This document shows positions 46,201 through 54,766 of a DNA stretch of 64,000 nt, piece by piece; the stretch's first letter is position 1, and every line of letters starts with the position of its first letter. Both the position numbers and the translations under genes were made by a program. The DNA lies in assembly GCF_000002235.5 (NCBI RefSeq), contig NW_022145615.1:30039059-30103058 (forward strand), given 5' to 3'. Under the pieces are notes generated by a model. That model did no database searches. It was not told the DNA's origin and saw only the letters and a program-made list of their open reading frames with translations. The DNA comes from Strongylocentrotus purpuratus. Its lineage: Eukaryota; Echinodermata; Echinoidea; Camarodonta; Strongylocentrotidae.

Positions 46201-49200
46201 AGCTGGGAATACCAACTTTTTTTGTCAGCTTTTCAAGCGCTGATTTAAGATGGCCAGAGGTAGTAAATACAATTTTAAAACAACAAGGTGATACTACAAG
46301 GACTGCGGAAACGATGGATTGGAATGAGAAATGTGCTGTATTAAGAAGTAATCCTGTCACTGCTGCTCGAATGTTTGACAAAAGATTTCATCTGTTTGTT
46401 ACAAATGTTATTAAATCTAAAGCAAAACCAATAGGTAAAGTAGTAGACTCTTTTTTTAGAGTGGAATTTCAATTACGTGGAAGTCCTCATATTCATGGGC
46501 TTGTGTGGATTGATAATGCTCCTAAACTAGACACAGATAGTGATGAAAGAGTTAAAGAATTTGTTGATAAATACATTACATGCCATTTACCAACAATAGA
46601 AGAGGATGAAGAGTTGAAGGATATACTAGAACATGTGCAAATGCATAGCAAAAAACATTCTAAATCTTGTAAAAAGGGGCGCAAAGAATGTCGCTTTAAT
46701 TTTCCTAGACCTCCTTCACAAAGAACATTTGTGGTTAGACCCAAACCTGATAAAGACCCATTTGTTATGGCTAAAGCTAGGGATCTAGTATCATCAGTGA
46801 AAGACAAATTGAGGGATGCTACAAGTGAATACAATAGTATAGAAGAATTGTTTGAAGAGCTTAATACATCACAGGAGGAATTTGAAAAGGCATATTGTAT
46901 GGTTGCAGAAAGGGTATCTATTGTACATAGTCGAAATTTAAAATCTGTATGGGTAAATCAATATAATAAACATGTATTGCGAGCTTGGAATGCTAATTGT
47001 GATATACAGTTTGTATGTGATGTATATGCTTGTGTTCAGTATATAGTAGCCTACATTTCTAAATCAGAACGTGAATTGGGCAAGGTTTTGCAAGCTGTTC
47101 ATGATGAAATATCAACTGGTGGTAACGATACTAAAACATGTATGAAGGAACTTGGCCATGCTTTTATTAAAAATAGAGAAGTTTCCGCTCAAGAAGCTGT
47201 GTATAGAGTGTGTGATCTCAGTTTAAAGGAATTTTCACGAAAAGTAGAATTCATACCGGTGGGTGAAAATCCAACAAGATTAAGTTTACCATTGTCAGTC
47301 ATTAAGTCAAAATCAGATGATGATGATAATATTTGGGCCAAGAACAAGGTAGACAGGTACAAGAATCGTCCTCATAATGAAGTGTTTGAATTCATGTGTT
47401 TAGCAACTTTCTGTTCTGATTACAGGGTTTTGTATGGCAAGCAAGTAAAACAACAGGAGAATATTCATAAATTGTTGAATGGACATGGTTTTGTGCAGAA
47501 AAGAACAAAGAAAAATGCTATCATTAGATATCCAAGATTTAACGTTGAGACAAATACTGAAAGGTTTTATCAAAGTATGCTTCAACTTTTTTTACCTTAT
47601 AGAACAAATGATGAACTAAAGCCATCAGAGTTTAAGTGTTATCAACAGTTCTTTTTTCTTGGAAGTGTGCAACTTAATTTGAAAGTTAAAAAGGTTCGGA
47701 CAATAGTTACCAGAAATAAAGCTTTCTATGAAAAAGATGCAGAATCATTTGATAAAGCAAAGGAATTTCTTGAGAATATGCCAGAAGATATTGATGCTTG
47801 GTCAACCTTGTGTCCAGAATCAGAGAAAAGTAGGCTTGAGGAAGAGAATGACAAAGACTCTGTTACATATGAGAGTGATAGCGAGTTTGCGGTACCTGAC
47901 TTATGTACGAAGGATAGTAGTGATTCACACCATAGGATTGAATTACGTGAACCTAAATTGTCAGAGCAAGATAAAATGTCGTTATTTAGATCCATGAACA
48001 CTAAACAATGTGAAGTCTTTTACAAAGTGAGAGAATGGTGTATTAATAAGACTTTAGACTCTAATATTGACCCTTTTTTTGTGTTCCTTACTGGAGGAGC
48101 TGGTGTTGGAAAATCACATCTTGTACGATGTATATATACAGAAGCAACACGGATATTAGCAAAAACTTCTGAAAACCCTGATTCCATTGTAGTTTTGAAA
48201 GTTGCACCAACTGGGGTTGCAGCCTTTAACATTCAAGGTCTAACAATCCATAGTGCTTTCTCACTCCCCCTTAGAATGCGTTTACCTTATGTGCCACTGA
48301 CTGAAGAGAGACTTAGTTCATTGCGAAACACCTTATCTCAAGTTCAAATTGTTATAATTGATGAAATTTCTATGGTGGATCAGAATATCTTTGGTTATAT
48401 TCATGGACGTCTTCAACAAATAAAAGGAAAGTCTAGTGACTTTGGTCATGTAAGTGTTATTGCTGTGGGAGACTTTTATCAATTGGCTCCAGTGGGAGGC
48501 ACACCTTTGTATAATGAATCTGTTAATTCAAGGTTATGGCATGACAATTTCAAGATAATAGAACTAGACGAGATAATGCGTCAGAAAGATGATGCTGAGT
48601 TTGCAAATTTACTGAACAAACTACGCATAAGAAAAAGAAATGAAGATGTAGATGAACATGATCTATCACTTTTAAGAAGTTGTGAGGCTCATGAATATAC
48701 AGATGATGTTTTACATATCTATCCTAAAAATAAAGATGTTGATGCACACAATATACATATGCTGTCTAAAAATTTCAAAGAAATCAAAGTTACTAAAGCA
48801 GTCGATTCCAACCCTAAATCTAATTCTATAAAGAAAAACAAAAAAGAAAAAGTAACATTACCTGAAAAATTATCCATTGCAGTTGGGGTGAGGGTTATCC
48901 TTACACGAAACATAGATACATCAGATGGTTTAAGTAATGGCCAAATTGGAACTGTAAAGGCATTTATTGAAGGAACTGAACCATTTACACTAAAGTATAT
49001 ATATGTGCAGTTTGATAATGATAAAGTTGGTGCCAAATTTAGAAAGACTAATAAGATATTTAAAGATTATGAAAATTCTGTTCGTATTGCAAAAGTAGAG
49101 GAGGTTCATGATAATTTTAAACGCTTGCAATTTCCATTAAAGCTAGCCTATGCTTCAACAATTCACAAAGTTCAAGGTTTAAGTTTGGAAAAGTGTTTAT

Positions 49201-50039
49201 TTAATATGAAAGGTATCTTTTGTGCTGGCCAAGCTTATGTGGGATTGAGCCGTTTAACATCTTTAAAAGGACTGACTTTGAAAGAGTTTGATATTAAATA
49301 CATATATTGTAATGAGAGTATTTCTGAGTCCATTGCACAAATGCCTCACTTTTTGGAGACACAATGTACACCAAGCTTATCTTATGAGCACATGATAATA
49401 TTACATAATGTTCAAGGTTTAAGATTACACTTTGAAGACCTTTGTAAACAGATTCAAAATATGAATGCAGACTTTATTTGCCTCACAGAAACCTGGCTGA
49501 AAGATGAGTATTTTCCTTTGGATGTAGAATTATCAGATTACAAAAGTTACCATCAACCAAGATACATGGCTTATAATAATTCAAGTGAAATAACTACCAA
49601 ACTTGGGCAACAATCACATGGTGGAGTGTCATGTTACGGCAAAATTACCAAATCATTTTCTAGATTACATTTAACAAATAACATTGAAAATATTGCTATT
49701 CACATAGTTTCAAAGTTTTCAGTCCTACTTGTTGTAATATATAGACCAGCCTCATACAAAATGTCTGTGTTTCTTTTGCATTTGAAGAATTTGGTAGAAA
49801 CAGCTCATAATCATAGTCAAAAAGTTATCATTATGGGAGATTTTAATGAAAATTATACACAAAGTTCTTGTTTAGTAAAGTTTTTCATTGGTTATGGATA
49901 TAAGCAATTTGTAACCAATTCAACAACAGAAAGAGGAACTATAATAGACCATGTTTACATAAGAGGGTTTGATTTGCAAGATATTTGTATTGTACCAACT
50001 TACTATAGTTATCATGAATGTATTAAGATCCTAGTTTAG
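43287..50039 (+). CDS. Helentron Rep/helicase polyprotein with OTU remnant and EEP endonuclease
   Basis: A continuous 2,250-codon frame. Residues 8-55 are the tail of an OTU-type cysteine protease (NHTGGIHYDVVLSV, with the catalytic His). An 18-residue repeat block follows at 167-382. A Cys/His cluster of zinc-finger type lies near 475-545 (YVCSVC...CHKL, CTSSCSKDC, WICYTCHRKL), and a DUF6570-like region near 565-660. Next is the rolling-circle Rep with HUH at 1068-1070 (SPHIHGLVW) and paired Tyr 1252/1256 (YIVAYISK). The Pif1-type helicase has Walker A GGAGVGKS 1603-1610, DEISM 1692-1696, GDFYQLAPV, MRQ, TIHKVQG and YVGLSR. The C-terminal EEP endonuclease has TETWL, GDFNEN 2184-2189, IDHVY and SYHECI. 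Helitrons transpose by rolling-circle; the added endonuclease marks the Helentron branch. There is no ATG at the start (first Met codon at residue 33), and the OTU Cys part is missing, so the element is 5'-truncated. All motifs seen are otherwise intact. Confidence 0.93.
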   Translation: MQLVTANLLETDIYIYDEELKCWHIFCGNKAKMGEVTTNRGIYINHTGGIHYDVVLSVQNNGVIENVVELAETEDFHKSYEDVEYINEVEIDKKIEEPPSKKVRINSALYTFDQEGNKSCKDVSIEPRRVTPRFRGKTRKTGFKTKLKEQKMKMRLSRVKPILKESKYKTDELYKKKQKAAKKNKYKTDDLYRSKIKSAEKIKYKTDDLYRSKIISAKKTKYKKDDLYRSKRILAEKTKYKTDDLHRSKIISAKKTKYKTDDLYRSKRVLAEKTKYKTDDLHRSKIISAKKTKYKTDDLHRSKIISAKKTKYKTDDLYRSKRILAEKTKYKTDDLYRSKIISAKKTKYKTNDIYQSRKKRAIFLKYNTDANFRLSHNMYHRIKYKCNALHRNYMLQKSQLQVRQKKNLRFYQGCKEKYLRNVLFRAKKLCALRLKYRLDHTYSAALRRKQKISYHKKKSISDVISKFQNFHCNGPEYVCSVCLKLLFRTQVLQCHKLKYKISRCISEKYLHICTSSCSKDCMIKLCRGKLWICYTCHRKLKQNIVSSEAWTNNLQLNDIPDTLLKLNSLECHLISQNISFMKIVCLPKGGQFSVKGPVVSVPSNMSKGVSVLPRQPCDDQLVRVKLKRKLSYKGYYEYRNVNTKNVMDALQYLKKYNKWYHTIDIDAMWTIEHIEESETVVNDDNSEAVKNDECGEELDIAKEEKLVLNKTAQNETNKEAIHEDNDKLRGLPLDSCLQEETIHVAHDYIHENNMKDNCNVELDNEKHEKKGTDELKTQNESNEEEVIDDDDDDDDDKLRGLPLDSCFQPVNIGQQLLDEEFADILCIAPCEGSTPLRILFNLWTEAQTFPTLFPQGLNTYHEKREQKISLKRYFHNRLMNVDNRFAQNTDYIFYAQYISEIENVMSSISIALRTGGQKTSHDNEVTASMLKNDKELSKILKSDRGYRFLSSVRGTPPYWQRVQKDLLAMIRQLGIPTFFVSFSSADLRWPEVVNTILKQQGDTTRTAETMDWNEKCAVLRSNPVTAARMFDKRFHLFVTNVIKSKAKPIGKVVDSFFRVEFQLRGSPHIHGLVWIDNAPKLDTDSDERVKEFVDKYITCHLPTIEEDEELKDILEHVQMHSKKHSKSCKKGRKECRFNFPRPPSQRTFVVRPKPDKDPFVMAKARDLVSSVKDKLRDATSEYNSIEELFEELNTSQEEFEKAYCMVAERVSIVHSRNLKSVWVNQYNKHVLRAWNANCDIQFVCDVYACVQYIVAYISKSERELGKVLQAVHDEISTGGNDTKTCMKELGHAFIKNREVSAQEAVYRVCDLSLKEFSRKVEFIPVGENPTRLSLPLSVIKSKSDDDDNIWAKNKVDRYKNRPHNEVFEFMCLATFCSDYRVLYGKQVKQQENIHKLLNGHGFVQKRTKKNAIIRYPRFNVETNTERFYQSMLQLFLPYRTNDELKPSEFKCYQQFFFLGSVQLNLKVKKVRTIVTRNKAFYEKDAESFDKAKEFLENMPEDIDAWSTLCPESEKSRLEEENDKDSVTYESDSEFAVPDLCTKDSSDSHHRIELREPKLSEQDKMSLFRSMNTKQCEVFYKVREWCINKTLDSNIDPFFVFLTGGAGVGKSHLVRCIYTEATRILAKTSENPDSIVVLKVAPTGVAAFNIQGLTIHSAFSLPLRMRLPYVPLTEERLSSLRNTLSQVQIVIIDEISMVDQNIFGYIHGRLQQIKGKSSDFGHVSVIAVGDFYQLAPVGGTPLYNESVNSRLWHDNFKIIELDEIMRQKDDAEFANLLNKLRIRKRNEDVDEHDLSLLRSCEAHEYTDDVLHIYPKNKDVDAHNIHMLSKNFKEIKVTKAVDSNPKSNSIKKNKKEKVTLPEKLSIAVGVRVILTRNIDTSDGLSNGQIGTVKAFIEGTEPFTLKYIYVQFDNDKVGAKFRKTNKIFKDYENSVRIAKVEEVHDNFKRLQFPLKLAYASTIHKVQGLSLEKCLFNMKGIFCAGQAYVGLSRLTSLKGLTLKEFDIKYIYCNESISESIAQMPHFLETQCTPSLSYEHMIILHNVQGLRLHFEDLCKQIQNMNADFICLTETWLKDEYFPLDVELSDYKSYHQPRYMAYNNSSEITTKLGQQSHGGVSCYGKITKSFSRLHLTNNIENIAIHIVSKFSVLLVVIYRPASYKMSVFLLHLKNLVETAHNHSQKVIIMGDFNENYTQSSCLVKFFIGYGYKQFVTNSTTERGTIIDHVYIRGFDLQDICIVPTYYSYHECIKILV
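43785..44432. repeat. 54-bp coding tandem array inside the Helentron ORF
   Basis: About twelve copies of an 18-residue unit, KYKTDDLYRSKIISAKKT. The inner copies partly alternate IISAKKT with RILAEKT, giving a partial 36-residue higher-order period; outer copies decay (KYKTNDIYQSRKKRAIFL, KYNTDANFRLSHNMYHRI). Strongly basic, probably helical or a nucleic-acid-binding linker. Minus-strand frames through it are shadows. Confidence 0.95.
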
Positions 50040-50101
50040 CATTACTGCATATTTGTCAACAAGGAAAGTAATACAAGCTTTATTTTTAGTGCTAAATTGT
50101 A

Positions 50102-50256
50102 TCAGGCAATGTGAACACTCCCTGTACCGTGGAGGAGTCCAAGTCTACCCCCCTCAAGTTCTTGATTGAGAAGCACGCTGGTGGTGTAGAGGGGGGTTGG
50201 AATGACCTCTTAACTGTCAACCCAGGGGGTTCATCTACTTCTATGATCCCTAAAGG
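50102..50256 (+). pseudogene. Tandem-exon gene: 5'-truncated exon copy next to the Helentron
   Basis: Starts inside the exon at TCAGGCAATGTGAACACTCC and reaches the donor (CCTAAAGG|GTGAGT). The first 80 nt of the exon are missing at the junction with the Helentron. One substitution changes FFIEK to FLIEK. This is the outermost visible unit of the array. Confidence 0.7.
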
Positions 50257-50489
50257 GTGAGTATTAATGCCCCTCTGCACTAGATCGGGCGAGGAGGGAT
50301 TAGAGGGATTAGAGTGGTCACTGACAGGTGGTTATCTCATCAACTCAGCTCTTAATTAACATAACAAAAAGAGGATCATGAGGGACCAATGGGCACCGCT
50401 TAGGTATGCATAATCCTGTCAACAAGCATCTTTGCAGGAACTTTGAGAATTTTCAATCTCTGTTTCTTCCCCATTATGCTAACTTTCAG

Positions 50490-50510
50490 ATCATCTGCAG
50501 AAGGGTTAGG
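50490..50510 (+). pseudogene. Tandem-exon gene: exon remnant after internal deletion
   Basis: Keeps the acceptor (CTTTCAG), the first 15 nt and the donor (GTGAGT) but has lost the middle, leaving 21 nt. That is a multiple of three, so it would still fit in phase. The unit is 254 bp to the next acceptor instead of 464. Confidence 0.6.
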
Positions 50511-50743
50511 GTGAGTATTAATGCCCCTCTGCACTAGATCGGGCGAGGAGGGATTAGAGGGATTAGAGTGGTCACTGACAGGTGGTTATCTCATCAACTC
50601 AGCTCTTAATTAACATAACAAAAAGAGGATCATGAGGGACCAATGGGCACCGCTTAGGTATGCATAATCCTGTCAACAAGCATCTTTGCAGGAACTTTGA
50701 GAATTTTCAATCTCTGTTTCTTCCCCATTATGCTAACTTTCAG

Positions 50744-50976
50744 ATCATCTGCAGAAGGGGAGCTCTGTGGTTCGCTGGCTTCAGATGTGAACGCAACCAG
50801 GCCACCAAACTCTTCAACTTCTCAGGCAATGTGAACACTCCCTGTACCGTGGAGGAGTCCAAGTCTACTCCCCTCAAGTTCTTCATTGAGAAGCACGCTG
50901 GTGGTGTAGAGGGGGGTTGGAATGACCTCTTAACTGTCAACCCAGGGGGTTCATCTACTTCTATGATCCCTAAAGA
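50744..50976 (+). pseudogene. Tandem-exon gene: exon copy with one-base deletion
   Basis: 233 nt between CTTTCAG and GTGAGT; one T is missing in TGTGGTTCGCTGG (TGTGGTTTCGCTGG in the 51,672 copy). The frame is lost from there and a stop follows. In the downstream frame the peptide still reads [20 protein letters not shown]. Confidence 0.7.
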
Positions 50977-51207
50977 GTGAGTATTAATGCCCCTCTGCAC
51001 TAGATGGCCAGGAGGGATTAGAGGGATTAATGTGGTCACTGATAGGTGGTTATCTCATCAACTCAGCTCTTTATTAACATTAGAAAAAGAGGATCATGAG
51101 GGACCAATGGGCACCGCTTAGGTATGCATAATCCTGTCAACAAGCATCTTTGCAGGAACTTTGAGAATTTTCAATCTCTGTTTCTTCCCCATTATGCTAA
51201 CTTTCAG

Positions 51208-51440
51208 ATCATCTGCAGAAGGGGAGCTCTGTGGTTCGCTGGCTTCAGATGTGAACGCAACCAGGCCACCAAACTCTTCAACAACTCAGGCAATGTGAAC
51301 ACTCCCTGTACCGTGGAGGAGTCCAAGTCTACTCCCCTCAAGTTCTTCATTGAGAAGCACGCTGGTGGTGTAGAGGGGGGTTGGAATGACCTCTTAACTG
51401 TCAACCCAGGGGGTTCATCTACTTCTATGATCCCTAAAGA
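51208..51440 (+). pseudogene. Tandem-exon gene: second exon copy with the same one-base deletion
   Basis: 233 nt and the same missing T as the 50,744 copy, so the change was copied with the unit. It differs by NNSGNV in place of NFSGNV. Period to both neighbours 464 bp. Confidence 0.7.
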
Positions 51441-51671
51441 GTGAGTATTAATGCCCCTCTGCACTAGATGGCCAGGAGGGATTAGAGGGATTAATGTGGT
51501 CACTGATAGGTGGTTATCTCATCAACTCAGCTCTTTATTAACATTAGAAAAAGAGGATCATGAGGGACCAATGGGCACCGCTTAGGTATGCATAATCCTG
51601 TCAACAAGCATCTTTGCAGGAACTTTGAGAATTTTCAATCTCTGTTTCTTCCCCATTATGCTAACTTTCAG

Positions 51672-51905
51672 ATCATCTGCAGAAGGGGAGCTCTGTGGTT
51701 TCGCTGGCTTCAGATGTGAACGCAACCAGGCCACCAAACTCTTCAACTTCTCAGGCAATGTGAACACTCCCTGTACCGTGGAGGAGTCCAAGTCTACTCC
51801 CCTCAAGTTCTTCATTGAGAAGCACGCTGGTGGTGTAGAGGGGGGTTGGAATGACCTCTTAACTGTCAACCCAGGGGGTTCATCTACTTCTATGATCCCT
51901 AAAGA
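51672..51905 (+). CDS. Tandem-exon gene: intact exon copy
   Basis: 234 nt, phase 2 at both ends (one base completes a codon at the start, GA is left over at the end). It encodes [20 protein letters not shown], then [40 protein letters not shown] and [17 protein letters not shown](E). Cys residues at three places and an N-x-S site suggest a secreted or extracellular module, but no family is recognised. Being symmetric, it can multiply without shifting the frame. The introns (about 230 bp) are as similar between units as the exons. Confidence 0.65.
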
Positions 51906-52136
51906 GTGAGTATTAATGCCCCTCTGCACTAGATGGCCAGGAGGGATTAGAGGGATTAATGTGGTCACTGATAGGTGGTTATCTCATCAACTCAGCTCTT
52001 TATTAACATTAGAAAAAGAGGATCATGAGGGACCAATGGGCACCGCTTAGGTATGTATAATCCTGTCAACAAGCATCTTTGCAGGAACTTTGAGAATTTT
52101 CAATCTCTGTTTCTTCCCCATTATGCTAACTTTTAG

Positions 52137-52370
52137 ATCATCTGCAGAAGGGGAGCTCTGTGGTTTCGCTGGCTTCAGATGTGAACGCAACCAGGCCACC
52201 AAACTCTTCAACATCTCAGGCAATGTGAACACTCCCTGTACCGTGGAGGAGTCCAAGTCTACTCCCCTCAAGTTCTTCATTGAGAAGCACGCTGGTGGTG
52301 TAGAGGGGGGTTGGAATGATTTCTTAACTGTCAACCCAGGGGGTTCATCTACTTCTATGATCCCTAAAGA
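52137..52370 (+). CDS. Tandem-exon gene: last intact exon copy
   Basis: 234 nt with the same phases as the 51,672 copy. It differs by ISGNV in place of FSGNV and WNDFLTV in place of WNDLLTV; the acceptor is TTTTAG instead of TTTCAG. It is followed by an intron that leaves the repeat pattern at about 52,450. Confidence 0.65.
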
Positions 52371-52669
52371 GTGAGTATTAATGCCCCTCTGCACTAGATC
52401 GGGCGAGGAGGGATTAGAGGGATTAGTGTGGTCACTGACAGGTGGTTATCTTGTGCCAATATCTATCATGGTGCACTTAAAGGAAGTTGAGAGAAAATTG
52501 TATTTCAAATATTTTGCTGTTCTTCAGAACAACTTGTTATTGCAAATTGAGTTTACTTTTAGATCATACACATACATGGTTGTAGAAAATGAAAGCAAAA
52601 ATGAAATGCAAAAAAATAATGAAGTGAAAATTCATAGCACACACCTTTTTTTCTTTTCTTCTACTGCAG

Positions 52670-52694
52670 GTTCCTCATTTTACATCTTTGGTAG
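52670..52694 (+). CDS. Tandem-exon gene: probable terminal coding exon
   Basis: The acceptor TTCTACTGCAG at 52,659-52,669 joins in phase 2 (GA + G = Glu) to give FLILHLW and a TAG at 52,692-52,694. An AATAAA lies 98 bp downstream. The short tail and unrelated sequence make this a proposal supported by splice phase and poly(A) signal only. Confidence 0.45.
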
Positions 52695-52791
52695 ATGGAT
52701 GGCTCTTTGCACTTTGACCAATGAGCTTATCTGTATTTCATCCATCAAGCACCGGTGATTTGATATTATCTCCAGCAATGGACATGATTGG

Positions 52792-52797
52792 AATAAA
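52792..52797 (+). terminator. Poly(A) signal AATAAA of the tandem-exon gene
   Basis: AATAAA shortly after the proposed terminal exon, followed by AAACAACC and T-rich sequence further on. Confidence 0.5.
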
Positions 52798-52799
52798 AC

Positions 52800-54065
52800 A
52801 ACCTTACACAACTGATAATGGCACTGTGACTAATTTATTTGTATGCATTCTTTTCTGTAATACTTGTTATAAGTAAGTTAAATTTGCATGATTTAAAAAC
52901 CGCTAAAAGGTATACAATATTGACTATCCCTTTTGTGGTTTAGATATTTGATTAGGACCATAATTATGCACATGAAAAGTTACATCCTAGTAATTTGTCA
53001 AAAGACATATGGGAATCTCAAATTGGCAAATTAGCCATTCAACTGTGATGTAATTGCAGTATTTTTTTCATTTGTTGGAGACTAAATATCATTATTATTG
53101 CTTTTATTAAAATTATTATTATTGTGGTAATTGTTTATTTCTATTTTTGTAGTAATTGTGATATGGAAATGAGAAAAATATTTATAAAAGAATAGAAGTA
53201 GTAGAATGGCATGGAAATGAGAGAAACATTTATGAAAGAAAGATGTGAATATGAAAAAGAAAGAATATTTAAATGGAATTATATAGAAAAGAAGATAGAT
53301 GACGGAATGAGAGGGAAAATAACGAGAGTAAATGAGCGATAGAGTGTGTATGTGGAGGGGGAAGGGATGACAATGGCAATTTAAACGGGACAACCTCGCT
53401 ATCAATAAGGATCATTATTCATCAATGTCATTATTCATAATGCACTTCTACCATATACTAGCAAACTGCTATTCATATCATACAAATAGGTTGCTATTTA
53501 GAATATACATAAGGACCACTATCCACAAGGGTCACTATTCGGGAAAGGGACATAACAATGACTATTCATAGTTTAGATTAAAAAACAATATTCATAAGGG
53601 TCACCGTTAGTCACTATTCATAATATACAAACCCCTTTGCTGAATTATGAGCATCAAAACCCTCTTTTTTTGTTTATATGATGACAACAAAAATAACATC
53701 CTGAAAGATACTGAAACATAGACATATATATAGAAAAAGATAGAAAGACAAAATCGCAAGGATGAAAGCAAAAAATAGTATGAGCAAATATAATAATAAG
53801 AAATGATATGATAGGAAAACATAGGCCCTAATGATAATGAAATATTAAAATAAACAAGATAAATTGATCGATTAAACCAAACAATACCATTAGAAAGGTA
53901 GTAAGAGAAAACAAACCTTGAAACACTAAACAGATTGAGTAAATAATGACATGAAGAAAGATGGCAATACAACGCTCTTATTGGAAAATGAATGGGAGCT
54001 GTGAGTGATATCTTTGTTACATGTAGGCCTATGTTACTATTGATACGCGACAACACACATCTTTA
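52800..54065. repeat. AT-rich spacer with TATTCATAAGG minisatellite (53,400-53,630)
   Basis: No gene seen. 53,400-53,630 carries about eight degenerate units of GGGTCACTATTCATAA, related to the minisatellites at 11.3 and 16.6 kb. The right edge meets satellite inside a D module (CTCGAAACGGACAAAATGGC near 54,073). Confidence 0.6.
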
Positions 54066-54274
54066 TACACAATGCACAACGGCTCGAAACGGACAAAATG
54101 GCGCCTGGATGGACGGGTGTGCATGAGTGATTCCGGAGAACGAAGATTACAGTGACCTGGATGGGATGGTAGTGGCTATGCCTACGGAGTTTGAAAGAAA
54201 TTGGGATAGGGGAAAGAACCTAGAGAGGGCTCGCAAGCACTGCGTGCAAAAACCAATGGGATTTGGTGCATGTT

Positions 54275-54766
54275 CGTCATTGCATACAATAACGACCATG
54301 AAATTCTCTTTCCAATGATACCATATACGGCCCATAAAGAGACATAAAGAGAGAGAGAAAAAACAATTTAACTCCGGTCATAATACAGATCCTGTACGTT
54401 TTCCGTCCATGCATTACACGCATTGTCTATGGGGCAAATCGGGTTCACGCTTTTGACCCCTAGAACGATCTTGATTGCAATGACGAACATGCAACTAATC
54501 CCATTTGTTTTTGCACGTAGTGCTTGCGAGCCCTTTCTAGGTTCTTTCCCCTATCCCAATTTCTTTCAAACATCGTAGGCATAGTCACTACCATCCCATC
54601 AAGGTCACTATTGAGGCCTTTCTTTCGCCCTACCTGTCTCCAATATTACAGAAGCTAAAGACTTCGTACAAATTGCTCTGGATAGTCCGAGAGAAGCTCT
54701 TTCGTTCGACACGTAGAAACACGGCGTCATTGCACGCACATCGTTGTGACACGATTGCATTTCTAG
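54275..54766 (-). repeat. Inverted D1 segment within the right array
   Basis: The plus sequence here is the reverse complement of D1 (GAAATTCTCTTTCCAATGAT near 54,299, then GGGGCAAATCGGGTTCACGC near 54,431, down to CACGATTGCATTTCTAG). It is flanked on both sides by D1 in direct orientation. The left breakpoint follows TTCGTCATTGCA (54,268-54,279); the right breakpoint joins CATTTCTAG to TTGCAATCAAGATCG. Confidence 0.82.

Larger units (their letters stand above)
43215..50101 (+). mobile_element. Helentron body (5'-truncated; termini not delimited)
   Basis: The left junction to satellite is at about 43,287, directly after TCGTCATTGCAA. The coding frame is open from 43,215, so its first codons are satellite sequence. 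The right end is about 60 bp after the stop: at 50,102 the sequence becomes the exon-array gene. I could not identify a 3' terminal hairpin or a TT target, so the right edge marks where other homology starts, not a proven terminus. Confidence 0.7.
50102..52450. repeat. 464-bp tandem exon-intron array
   Basis: Exon starts at 50,490, 50,744, 51,208, 51,672 and 52,137. The intron carries GTGAGTATTAATGCCCCTCT, GGATTAGAGGGATTA, ATCATGAGGGACCAATGGGC and TTTCAATCTCTGTTTC. Two intron subtypes exist: GATCGGGCGAGGAGGG in the outer units, GATGGCCAGGAGGG in the middle units. Confidence 0.93.
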
